Assembly (NCBI GenBank): GCA_041617155.1
Contig: JBFJPL010000060.1
Span: forward strand, 1-25,413
Source: CAMYKD01 sp041617155
GTDB lineage: Bacteria > Pseudomonadota > Alphaproteobacteria > Kiloniellales > JAKSDN01
Direction of reading: 5' to 3'
Length of the DNA stretch: 25,413 nucleotides
Of the stretch, positions 18,251 through 25,413 are shown piece after piece. The stretch's first letter is position 1, and each line of letters opens with the position of its first letter. Below the pieces are notes generated by a model. The model did no database searches, was not told the DNA's origin, and saw nothing but the letters and a program-made list of their open reading frames with translations. The translations under genes were made by a program, and so were the position numbers.

Positions 18251-19200
18251 TGACCGCCCCGGCCCTCAAAGCTCCGATCGCCGACGATCCGGCCGCTGGC
18301 GAACAGACGGTCTCGCGCGCCCAGGCCCGCACCCGCGTCCTGCTGCTGGCGCCGGCCATGGTGGTGATCGGCGTGTTCGGCATCCTGCCGATGTTCATCG
18401 CGCTGACCTATTCGTTTCTAGAGGGCGACACCTATGGCGGGGTCCGATGGGTGTTCTCGACCGAAGCCTATGTGCAGTTGCTATTCGAGCGCGACATCTT
18501 CGACGGGACCCTGACCTTCAACACCGCTTACCTGCAAATCTTCGGGCGCTCGTTCCTGATCGCCGCCTACTCGACCGTGGCCGCCCTGCTGGTCGGGTTC
18601 CCGGCGGCCTATTTCATGGCGACCCGGCCGGAACGGCAGCGCGACCTGTGGCTGTTCCTCATCACCATTCCGTTCTGGACCAACCTTCTGATTCGCACCT
18701 TTTCGATGCAGCTGATCATCCGCGACGAGGGCGTGATCAACATCGTGCTGATGAACCTGGGGCTGATAGAGAAGCCGCTGGCCATCATCTACACCGACTT
18801 CGCGGTCGGCCTCGGCCTGATCTACAGCTTCCTTCCGTTCATGGTGCTGCCGATCTATGCGGCGCTGGAGCGCCTCGATTTCCGTCTGGTTGAGGCCGGC
18901 TTCGACCTCTATGCCACCCGCTTCCAAGTGCTCAAGCGCATCGTCATTCCGATGGCCATGCCGGGTATCGTCGCGGGCTCGATCCTGGTGTTCATCCCCG
19001 GCCTCGGCGCTTGGATAACGCCCGAGTTGTTGGGCGGCGGCAAGGAGCTGATGATCGGCAACATGATATCGCTGCAGTTCGGCAGCTCGCGCAATTGGCC
19101 CTTCGGCTCGGCTGCCGCCCTGGTACTGATGGCCATGGTACTGATCGCGCTGGTGGTCTACGTGCGCGCCACGGGCCGGACGGGGGCGGGCGATGGCTAG
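18250..19200 (+). CDS. potB: Polyamine ABC transporter permease (PotB/PotH type)
   Basis: This is the first transmembrane subunit of the importer. The 316-residue product has an N-terminal cytoplasmic stretch and about six membrane helices, the first near residues 29-54. The EAA loop that docks to the ATPase is visible as EAGFDLYATRFQVLKRIVIP (about 219-238). A large loop after the first helix (YSFLEGDTYGGVRW and onward) is typical of PotB/PotH. It overlaps potA by one base and potC by eight, so the permeases are translationally coupled. It is slightly longer than E. coli PotB because of the N-terminal extension. Confidence 0.92.
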
Positions 19201-20023
19201 TCTGATGGCCGGTCGCGGGGCGCGCACGCTCGACCTCAAGTACCAGCCCGGTTTTGCTAGTATCGCGATGGTCTGCTTCTTCGTGCTCTACGCGCCGATC
19301 GCGGTGCTGGTGTTGTTCTCGTTCAACGCCAACCGCTCGGTGACGCGCTGGACCGAGTTCAGCCTCGATTGGTATGCCCAGGCCTTCGCCAACGAGGGCA
19401 TCCAACGGGCGACGCTGACCTCGTTGGAAATCGCGCTCTTCGCCACGGTCTGCGCCACCACGATCGCGACCGCCGCCGCGCTCGCCACAACGCGGGTTCG
19501 GGCCTACCGCGGCATGGATCTCGCCTACACGGTCATCAACATGCCGCTGATGGTGCCCGAGATCGTGACGGCCGTGGCCACGCTGTCGTTTTTTGCCCTG
19601 CTGCGCACGGTCTTCGGCATCAACTTCGGCCTCGGCAACGTGATGATCGCGCACACGGTGTTCTGCATCCCCTTCGCCTACCTGCCGATCCGCGCCCGGC
19701 TGGAGAACATGGACTTGACCCTCGAGCAGGCCGCCGCCGACCTCTACGCGACACCGTGGCGCACGTTCCGGCGGGTGACGCTGCCGCTGCTGCTGCCCGG
19801 CATCATCGCCGGCGCCATGCTGGCCTTCATCATCTCGCTTGACGACGTGATCATCACCATGATGGTCGCCGGCCCCGGCCAGACCACGCTGCCGATCTAT
19901 ATCCTCGGCCAGATCCGCCGGGGCGTGACGCCGGAAGTCAACGCCGTCTCCACCATTTTGCTGGCGGTTTCGGTGATTTTCGTTACCTTGTTCTTCATCC
20001 TAGGCCGCAAGGAAAAACACTGA
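19193..20023 (+). CDS. potC: Polyamine ABC transporter permease (PotC/PotI type)
   Basis: This is the second transmembrane subunit, 276 residues with about six helices beginning near residue 22. The EAA-like loop EQAAADLYATPWRTFRRVTL precedes LPGIIAGAMLAFIISLDDVIIT, a segment typical of PotC/PotI. It pairs with the upstream permease to form the translocation pore. The gene begins eight bases inside the potB 3' end. The 53-base gap to the binding-protein gene is relatively AT-rich and holds its strong ribosome site. Confidence 0.93.
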   Translation: MASLMAGRGARTLDLKYQPGFASIAMVCFFVLYAPIAVLVLFSFNANRSVTRWTEFSLDWYAQAFANEGIQRATLTSLEIALFATVCATTIATAAALATTRVRAYRGMDLAYTVINMPLMVPEIVTAVATLSFFALLRTVFGINFGLGNVMIAHTVFCIPFAYLPIRARLENMDLTLEQAAADLYATPWRTFRRVTLPLLLPGIIAGAMLAFIISLDDVIITMMVAGPGQTTLPIYILGQIRRGVTPEVNAVSTILLAVSVIFVTLFFILGRKEKH

Positions 20024-20076
20024 CGGCCGAAAGAACAAAGCAAGAAAATATTCAACCTTTGGAGGAGGCAGGACTG

Positions 20077-21108
20077 ATGAAACGGTTATTCGGCACCCTG
20101 GTGGCGCTGGCCGCGCTCGCGCTTGCGGGTGGCCCGGCGCTCGCCGCCGGTGAGCTGCATATCTACAACTGGGGCAACTACACCAACCCCGAACTGATCG
20201 AAAAATTCGAAAAGGCCCACGACATCAAGGTCACGCTCGACGGCTACGACTCCAACGAGACCATGCTGGCCAAGGTGAAATCGGGCGCCACCGGCTACGA
20301 CATCGTCGTGCCCAGCGATTTCATGGTCCAGATCATGATCGAGGAGGGCCTGTTGGCCAAGACCGACCCCTCGTCGATGGCCAACTTCAAGAACGTCGAG
20401 GCGCGCTGGCAGGAAGTCTATTGGGACCCGGGTCGGAAATACTCCGTGCCGTGGCAGTGGGGCACGACCTCCTTCGCGGTCAACACCGCGGTCTACGACG
20501 GCGACATCGACACGCTCAAGATCCTGTTCGATCCGCCGGACGTGCTGAAGGGCCGGATCAACATGCTGAACGACATCAACGACGTCATCAACGCCGGCCT
20601 GCGCTACCTGGGCTACCCGCGCTGCAACAAGAACAAGGAGCAGCTGAGGGAACTCAGCGAACTGCTGCTGAACGCCAAGAAGAACTGGCGCACCATGGAC
20701 TACAGCACGATCGAGAAGCTGACCTCGGGCGACGTCGACGTGTCGCAGAACTGGAACGGCGCCTCGATGCGGGTGCGCAAGCAGATACCGACCGTCAAGT
20801 ATGCCTATCCGCGCGAGGGCTTCACCGGCTGGATGGACAATGTGGTGGTGCTCAAAGACGCGCCCAACATGGAGAACGCCAAGCTGTTCCAGAACTTCAT
20901 CATGGAGCCGGAGAACGCGGCGCTGATCTCCAACTTCGCGCGCTACGCCAACGGCATCGCCGGCAGCGAGAAGTACATGGACCCGGAGATGACGGCGGCG
21001 CCGGAGATCATCATGCCGAAAGACGCGCCGGCACCGGAGTTCGTGCGGCCTTGCGAGAAGGAGGTCGCGGACCTCTACAACAAGATCTGGACCAACCTGA
21101 AGAAATAG
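20077..21108 (+). CDS. Periplasmic polyamine-binding protein (PotD/PotF type)
   Basis: This is the solute-binding protein of the importer. From the ATG at 20077 the product is 343 residues. It has a cleavable signal peptide (MKRLF, then a Leu/Ala-rich core, cleavage near PALAA-GE, residue about 25). The mature N-terminus has LHIYNWGNYTNPELIEKFEK, followed by GYDIVVPSDFMV, close to PotD/PotF proteins. The start is decided by GGAGGAGG (20061-20068) eight bases upstream. An in-frame start at 20059 would precede that site. Several aromatic and acidic residues of the polyamine-binding fold are present (NW near residue 33, DV.QNWNGASM), but ligand specificity cannot be read from sequence. A terminator-like hairpin follows. 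Confidence 0.92.
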   Translation: MKRLFGTLVALAALALAGGPALAAGELHIYNWGNYTNPELIEKFEKAHDIKVTLDGYDSNETMLAKVKSGATGYDIVVPSDFMVQIMIEEGLLAKTDPSSMANFKNVEARWQEVYWDPGRKYSVPWQWGTTSFAVNTAVYDGDIDTLKILFDPPDVLKGRINMLNDINDVINAGLRYLGYPRCNKNKEQLRELSELLLNAKKNWRTMDYSTIEKLTSGDVDVSQNWNGASMRVRKQIPTVKYAYPREGFTGWMDNVVVLKDAPNMENAKLFQNFIMEPENAALISNFARYANGIAGSEKYMDPEMTAAPEIIMPKDAPAPEFVRPCEKEVADLYNKIWTNLKK

Positions 21109-21130
21109 CCGGTCCGGAACCCGACGATCG

Positions 21131-21162
21131 CCGGGCGGCGCGGCGCGCCGCCCGGTATCTTT
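21131..21162 (+). terminator. Terminator-like hairpin after the polyamine transporter operon
   Basis: A perfect ten-base stem (CCGGGCGGCG at 21131-21140, CGCCGCCCGG at 21146-21155) with a five-base loop is followed by TATCTTT. It starts 22 bases after the binding-protein stop. The stem is strong but the T-run is short. It probably ends most transcripts and partly separates the transporter from the amidohydrolase. Confidence 0.6.
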
Positions 21163-21244
21163 GGCCGAGTGATCTCCATGGCAGGCACGGCCGGCCCGAT
21201 TGTGCATGGGCGGCGGCCGTAGCGGTGCTCGCGGGGAGCGCGAC

Positions 21245-22279
21245 ATGAAGACCATCTACACCGAAGACCATCGCCTGCAGGACGGCAAGGCGGAGCTGAT
21301 CGACGGCAAGCTGATGCCTTGCTTCGAGATGCCCAAGCGCGCCGAGTTCATCATCGGCCGGGTGCGTGAGGTGGGCCTCGGCGCGGTGCTGCCGCCCGAG
21401 GACTTTGGCCGGGCCCCGCTGGAACGGGTGCACAGCGCCGAATTCCTCGCCTTTCTGGAGACCGCCTGGGAAGCTTGGGCAGCCGCGGGCCGCGACTGGG
21501 ACGCTTTGCCGCTCAATTGGCAGGTGCGGGGCATGCGCGCCGACCGCGTGCCGGAAACCATCGACGGCAAGCTCAGCTACTTCTCCTTCGACGCCGGCAC
21601 GCCGATCACCGCCGGCACCTGGCGCGCGGCGGCGGCGGCCGCCAACGTCGCCTTGACCGGGCAGAAGCTGGTCGCCCGGGGCGAGCGCGCGGTCTTCGCG
21701 CTCTGCCGGCCGCCGGGACACCACGCCGGGGCCGATACCTACGGCGGCTACTGCTTTCTCAACAATGCGGCGATCGCGGCGCAAGCCTTGCGCGACGGCG
21801 GCGCGGCGCGGGTGGCGATCCTCGACGTCGATTACCACCACGGCAACGGCACACAGGCGATCTTCTACGCCCGCAACGACGTTTACTTCGCCTCGCTGCA
21901 CGGCCATCCGGCGCAGGAATACCCCTACTTCCTCGGCTACGACGACGAAACCGGGTCCGGACCCGGCGAAGGTTTCAACCGCAACTACCCCTTACGCTGG
22001 GGCACCGGCTGGGAGCTCTGGTCGCAAGCCCTGGACGACGCCTGCCGGCGCATCGCGGAGCTTGGCGCCGAAGCTCTGGTCATCTCGCTCGGCGTCGACA
22101 CCTTCAAGGACGACCCGATCTCCCGGTTCAAGCTCGACACGCCCGACTACCTGGAGATCGGCCGCCGGATCGCCGCGCTCGGCCTGCCGACGCTGTTCGT
22201 CATGGAGGGCGGCTACGCGGTCGAGGCGATCGGGATCAACGCGGTCAATGTGCTGACCGGCTTCGAGCAAGCCGCCTGA
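21245..22279 (+). CDS. Acetylpolyamine amidohydrolase (histone deacetylase superfamily)
   Basis: The enzyme is predicted to remove acetyl groups from acetylated polyamines with Zn2+ in the cytoplasm. The 344-residue product resembles Mycoplana ramosa AphA along its length: IYTEDHRLQDGKAEL at the N-terminus, LETAWEAW, and the RPPGHHAG active site (H159, H160). The zinc ligands are DVDYHHGNGT (D196, H198) and GVDTF (D285), and the catalytic Tyr is in EGGYA (Y324). These positions equal AphA numbering plus one, as I recall it, so all catalytic residues are present. The ATG at 21245 has GGGGAG upstream. An earlier in-frame start at 21200 lacks similarity. Location after a polyamine importer supports the substrate. 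Deacetylation of other small amides is possible. Confidence 0.9.
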   Translation: MKTIYTEDHRLQDGKAELIDGKLMPCFEMPKRAEFIIGRVREVGLGAVLPPEDFGRAPLERVHSAEFLAFLETAWEAWAAAGRDWDALPLNWQVRGMRADRVPETIDGKLSYFSFDAGTPITAGTWRAAAAAANVALTGQKLVARGERAVFALCRPPGHHAGADTYGGYCFLNNAAIAAQALRDGGAARVAILDVDYHHGNGTQAIFYARNDVYFASLHGHPAQEYPYFLGYDDETGSGPGEGFNRNYPLRWGTGWELWSQALDDACRRIAELGAEALVISLGVDTFKDDPISRFKLDTPDYLEIGRRIAALGLPTLFVMEGGYAVEAIGINAVNVLTGFEQAA

Positions 22280-22281
22280 CC

Positions 22282-22851
22282 GTGCCGCCGCCGAAACAAG
22301 CGCAACTCGGCAACTGGCACCCGGCGGTCGCCGCCGAGCAGGTCTTCACGGCCGAGGAATGCGCGCGCATCGTCGAGCTCGGCGGCCCGGCCAAACCGGG
22401 TCAGGTCGCCGGCACCGAGGATCACGCCCGGTTTCGCGACAGCCGGGTGACCTGGCTGCGCCCGGCCCCGGAGACCGAATGGATCTTCGCCCGCACGCTC
22501 GAGGTGGTGCGCCAGGTCAACGCCGCCAACTACGAGATCGATATCGCCGGCTTCACCGAGCCGCTGCAGGTCGCCGAGTACGCGCCCGGCCAGTACTACG
22601 ACTGGCACCTGGACATCGGCAACGGCCCGATCTCGATCCGGAAAATCAGTTTCATCGCCCAGCTGAGCGACCCGGCGACCTACCAGGGCGGCGCGGTCGA
22701 GGTCTTTGCCGCCAAGCAGCCCCACGCCATGCCCCGCCCGCAGGGCTCGGTGATCGTCTTCCCCTCCTACCTCCTGCACCGCGTCGCCGCGGTCACGACC
22801 GGCGTGCGGCGGTCTCTGGTCGGCTGGATCGGCGGCCCGCATTTCAGGTGA
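22282..22851 (+). CDS. PKHD-type 2OG-Fe(II) hydroxylase
   Basis: The 189-residue product is a 2-oxoglutarate/Fe(II) dioxygenase of the prolyl-4-hydroxylase/PKHD type. The iron ligands are visible as YYDWHLD (H109, D111) and SYLLHRV (H166). The 2-oxoglutarate-binding Arg is in GVRRSLVGWIGGP (R176 or R177). FTAEECARIVELG near the N-terminus and YQGGAVEVF in the core also fit. Translation begins with GTG at 22282, only two bases after the amidohydrolase stop, so the two are probably co-translated. The closest well-known relatives are PiuC/YbiX-like proteins often linked to iron uptake, but no such gene is nearby. The substrate is unknown; the neighbourhood hints at a small amine or peptide. Confidence 0.85.
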   Translation: MPPPKQAQLGNWHPAVAAEQVFTAEECARIVELGGPAKPGQVAGTEDHARFRDSRVTWLRPAPETEWIFARTLEVVRQVNAANYEIDIAGFTEPLQVAEYAPGQYYDWHLDIGNGPISIRKISFIAQLSDPATYQGGAVEVFAAKQPHAMPRPQGSVIVFPSYLLHRVAAVTTGVRRSLVGWIGGPHFR

Positions 22852-22890
22852 GGGGCGCCGGCCTCGGCCCGGCTCATTTACCGCCCGGCT

Positions 22891-24237
22891 CTAGCAGTTG
22901 CAGGCGGTCGCGGCGCAGGTCTTCGGCGCATCGCCGATAATGGTGAAATTGTCGTGCAGGGACTCCTCGTCGAGCGCGCCACCGTTCAGGTAGCTCATGA
23001 TCGGCGACGGCGCGTAGGGCGCCTGGTCGCCGGGGCAGCGGCGGCTGCGCAGCAGGCGCTGCACGACGGAGACATGGATCTTCGGCTTGGCGCCGGGCGG
23101 GACATCGGCGAAGGCCCGGTCGCGCCGCCGCTTGCCGAGCACCTTGAAGACGCCGTCGGTCAAATCGACCACCGCGCCCATCACGCTCTGGTGCATGTAG
23201 CCGGACATGCCCTCGGGCAGCAGGCCGCTGCCGGCCAGTCGACCGATCATCCAGTTGAGGGTGATGCCGGAGAGCTGCCGATCATCGGCGTGGGCGCCGC
23301 TGATGCCGGAATGGTCGCCCGCGAACCAGATCTCCTCGAGCACGCGCGGCGCCGGCAGGCCGTTCGCCGGCCGCAGCAGCAGCGGGTAGAAGCAGTCGCG
23401 GTGCTCGTCCAACGCCAAGGCGTGGAAGGCGCGCTCGACGTTGCCGTAAAGCTTGTCGCGGTGGAACGGGTGGTCGTTCTTGTTCGGGTCCTGGCCCCTG
23501 CTGACCGCGCAATCGAGGGTTTCCAGTCCGAGCGACCTGACCGTGTCCCAGATGCCCAGGGTGTGGATGCGCACCGGACGGGTGCGCCGCTTCAGCTTCG
23601 CCACCCTGGCCTCGGCCTTGGCGCAGCTCCGCCTGTCGCCCTGGCGGCCGCAGGCCTCGCCGTGCGCCTGGTAAACCTCGTAGAACTTCTCGACCAGCGC
23701 CTCGCGCGCGTCGGCATCGGGACGCGGGCCTTGCGTGGGCTTGTCGGTCAGATCGGGCAGCCCGTCGAACAGGTGCATCATGCCGGCCAGCACGCGCGCG
23801 GTATAGGCGCCGCGGCTGAAGCCGAACAGGTAGACCTCGTCGTCTTGGCCCGCCGGGCGGCCGGCCTCGCCGCCGGCCCGGTAGCTTTCGGCCAGGAACT
23901 GGTAGGCCTGACGGACGTCCAGATCGATGCCGGTGCCGAGCAGCGAACCGGGGCTGAGCGGCGAGCTGGTCAAGCGGCGGGTCAGGCCGCCGACGCCTTC
24001 CTGGTAATAGGCGGCGATATCCGGCCGTTCCTGGTTGGCGACGATCTCGAACAGCCGGCGCACGTTGGTCCGGGTCTCGTAGTTGCTGGCCGATCCGTCG
24101 AGGAAAACCGCCAGCTTGCGCTGGCCGAGACCACCGCCCGCGCCGTAGTCGTAGCCCACCACCGTGGGCGTGCCGCAGGCGGCAAGCAGCATGGCGGCGC
24201 CGAGCGCGAACGATGCGGGGAACAACCGTGATGTCAT
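22891..24237 (-). CDS. DUF2235 alpha/beta-hydrolase lipoprotein
   Basis: The 448-residue product has a lipoprotein signal (MTSRLFPASFALGAAMLLAACG, lipobox LAAC at C21) followed by a DUF2235 domain. Visible signatures are AVFLDGSASN with TNVRRL (about 43-62), YYQEGVGG, the nucleophile elbow GFSRGAYTAR (S141), GIWDTV (D231) and WFAGDHSGISG (D308/H309). These match the Ser-Asp-His hydrolase plan of DUF2235/Tle1-like phospholipases. The chain ends in a cysteine-rich tail (C441, C446, C448), and other cysteines could form disulfides in the envelope. No type VI secretion gene lies nearby. It is convergent with the hydroxylase gene and divergent from comM. Substrate unknown; a lipid esterase is a reasonable inference. 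Confidence 0.85.
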   Translation of the reverse strand: MTSRLFPASFALGAAMLLAACGTPTVVGYDYGAGGGLGQRKLAVFLDGSASNYETRTNVRRLFEIVANQERPDIAAYYQEGVGGLTRRLTSSPLSPGSLLGTGIDLDVRQAYQFLAESYRAGGEAGRPAGQDDEVYLFGFSRGAYTARVLAGMMHLFDGLPDLTDKPTQGPRPDADAREALVEKFYEVYQAHGEACGRQGDRRSCAKAEARVAKLKRRTRPVRIHTLGIWDTVRSLGLETLDCAVSRGQDPNKNDHPFHRDKLYGNVERAFHALALDEHRDCFYPLLLRPANGLPAPRVLEEIWFAGDHSGISGAHADDRQLSGITLNWMIGRLAGSGLLPEGMSGYMHQSVMGAVVDLTDGVFKVLGKRRRDRAFADVPPGAKPKIHVSVVQRLLRSRRCPGDQAPYAPSPIMSYLNGGALDEESLHDNFTIIGDAPKTCAATACNC

Positions 24238-24368
24238 GCCAACTATCGAGCTCCGCCAATGACCGGCCGTCTATATACCCGTGACGGTTAAGTTTTTCCT
24301 TCGCCCTGCCTGCTGGGCGCCGCTAGATTGAAATCATCGGAGGCGCACTTCACCGGGGAAGGCGGAGC

Positions 24369-25413
24369 ATGGTCGCGCGGGTCTCTACCGTGGCCTTTCA
24401 AGGCATCGACGTGGTCGACGTCGACGTCCAGGTGCAGATGTCCGCGGGGCTGCCGGCCTTCACCGTGGTCGGGCTGCCCGACAAGGCGGTCGCCGAGAGC
24501 CGGGAGCGGGTACGCGCCGCCCTGGGGGCCATGGGCTTGGCGCTGCCGCCCAAGCGGATCACGGTCAACCTGGCGCCGGCCGACCTCCTGAAGGAGGGCA
24601 GCCACTTCGACCTGCCAATCGCGCTCGGCCTGCTCGGTTCCATGGGGGTCCTGCCGGGCGACGAGCTGGCCGGCTATACGGTGCTGGGCGAGCTCGGGCT
24701 CGACGGCCGCTTGGCGCCGGTCGCCGGCGTGCTGCCCTCGGCGCTGCACGCGCTGGCCGCGGAGCGCGGCCTGATCTGCCCGGCGGCGCAGGGCGGCGAA
24801 GCGGCCTGGGCGGCCGGCGTCGAGGTGCTGGCGCCCGAGAGCCTCTTGGCCCTGGTCAACCACTTCAAGGGCAGCCAGGTGCTGAGCCCGCCGGAACCGG
24901 CCCTGGCCGAGGCAACCGGGGAGGACCTGGAGCTGGGCGACATCAAGGGCCAGGAAAGCGCCAAGCGGGCGCTGGAGATCACCGCCGCCGGCGGCCACAA
25001 CCTGCTGATGATCGGCCCGCCCGGCGCCGGCAAGTCGATGCTGGCCCAGCGCCTGCCCGGCCTGCTGCCGCCGCTCGACCCGGCCGAAGCGCTCGAGGTC
25101 TCGATGATCCATTCGGTCGCCGGCCTGCTGGAGGGCGGCAAGCTGCTGCGCCGCCGGCCGTTCCGCGACCCGCACCACTCGGCCTCGCTGGTCGCCCTGG
25201 TCGGCGGCGGCAACCGGGCGCGGCCCGGCGAGGTCTCGCTGGCGCACCTGGGCGTGCTGTTCCTCGACGAGTTGCCGGAGTTCGCCCGCGCCACTCTGGA
25301 GGCCCTGCGCCAGCCGGTCGAAACCGGCCGTGTGGCGATCGCCCGGGCCAACGCCCACGTGGTCTACCCGGCGCGGGTCCAGCTGGTCGCGGCCATGAAC
25401 CCCTGCCGCTGCG
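24369..25413 (+). CDS. comM: YifB/ComM family AAA+ Mg-chelatase-like ATPase, 5' part (cut by window edge)
   Basis: ComM is a hexameric helicase-like ATPase that promotes branch migration during natural transformation in several bacteria. Homologues are widespread, including in species not known to be competent. From the ATG at 24369 there are 348 complete codons without a stop before the right edge. The N-terminal Lon-like domain shows VQMSAGLPAFTVVGLPDKAV (about 22-41) and SHFDLPIALGLL. The AAA+ core follows with Walker A GPPGAGKS (216-223), FRDPHHSAS and Walker B VLFLDEL (296-302). The last visible residues, MNPCRC, begin the cysteine motif of the family. GGGGAAGGCGGAG precedes the start. 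The C-terminal domain is outside the window. Confidence 0.96.
   Translation, partial: MVARVSTVAFQGIDVVDVDVQVQMSAGLPAFTVVGLPDKAVAESRERVRAALGAMGLALPPKRITVNLAPADLLKEGSHFDLPIALGLLGSMGVLPGDELAGYTVLGELGLDGRLAPVAGVLPSALHALAAERGLICPAAQGGEAAWAAGVEVLAPESLLALVNHFKGSQVLSPPEPALAEATGEDLELGDIKGQESAKRALEITAAGGHNLLMIGPPGAGKSMLAQRLPGLLPPLDPAEALEVSMIHSVAGLLEGGKLLRRRPFRDPHHSASLVALVGGGNRARPGEVSLAHLGVLFLDELPEFARATLEALRQPVETGRVAIARANAHVVYPARVQLVAAMNPCRC

Noticed and set aside
22852..22890. GCCGG...CCGGC repeat between the convergent hydroxylase and DUF2235 genes as a bidirectional terminator
   Set aside because: The stem is only five bases, in very GC-rich sequence, and no T-run lies on either side.
24272..24277. 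TATATA between DUF2235 and comM as a shared bidirectional -10 element
   Set aside because: No acceptable -35 lies at the correct spacing on either strand, so no promoter was called.
24410..24432. Repeated GTCGAC units near the start of comM
   Set aside because: They encode the VVDVDV strand of the conserved N-terminal domain and are explained by coding constraint.

Overview
The window is about 25.4 kb of GC-rich, densely packed bacterial chromosome, best matched by an alphaproteobacterium, probably of the Rhodospirillales/Kiloniellales type. This rests on gene content, gene order and the style of the heat-shock promoter, not on a database match. Supporting features are dnaK-dnaJ near dapB, an hrcA-grpE operon divergent from rph-rdgB-hemW, a CTTG-N17-CTTATAT promoter upstream of dnaK, and a rsmI-yraN-BON-gshB run next to comM. 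I found no rRNA, tRNA, CRISPR array, insertion sequence, integrase or attachment site. Nearly all sequence is coding. Several genes start with TTG or GTG, and many neighbours overlap by a few bases.

Layout. 1-459: 5' part of dapB (minus), cut by the left edge. 540-1193: a TIGR02466-like 2OG-Fe(II) oxygenase (plus). 1275-4467: dnaJ and dnaK (minus), with a heat-shock promoter at 4568-4597. 4750-5855: a small two-helix membrane protein coupled to a DUF1848 protein (plus). 5894-8190: hrcA-grpE-VOC protein (minus), with a housekeeping-type promoter at 8217-8245. 8501-12698: rph, an orphan membrane histidine kinase, rdgB and hemW (plus). 12691-14082: a LpoA-like lipoprotein (minus) that overlaps its neighbours at both ends. 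14061-17051: rsmI, yraN, a two-BON-domain envelope protein and gshB (plus). 17159-21108: a polyamine-type ABC transporter (ATPase, two permeases, binding protein), followed by a terminator-like hairpin. 21245-22851: an acetylpolyamine amidohydrolase and a PKHD-type 2OG-Fe(II) hydroxylase (plus). 22891-24237: a DUF2235 alpha/beta-hydrolase lipoprotein (minus). 24369-25413: 5' part of yifB/comM (plus), cut by the right edge.

How the genes work together. The first half is mainly proteostasis (DnaK/DnaJ/GrpE and the HrcA repressor), with lysine/peptidoglycan precursor synthesis (DapB), tRNA maturation (RNase PH), nucleotide-pool cleaning (RdgB) and haem trafficking (HemW). The middle is an envelope and housekeeping cluster whose order resembles E. 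coli rsmI/lpoA-yraN-diaA-dolP, but without diaA. The segment at 17.1-22.9 kb looks like an accessory polyamine acquisition and processing module: import by the ABC transporter, deacetylation by the amidohydrolase, and a co-oriented hydroxylase with unknown substrate. It lies, with the DUF2235 lipoprotein, between gshB and comM, which I recall as neighbours in many alphaproteobacteria.

Most genes belong to well-known families. The least explained parts are the DUF1848 protein with a C-terminal CX3CX2C motif, the amidohydrolase-hydroxylase pair, the DUF2235 lipoprotein, the orphan kinase and the doubly overlapped LpoA-like gene.
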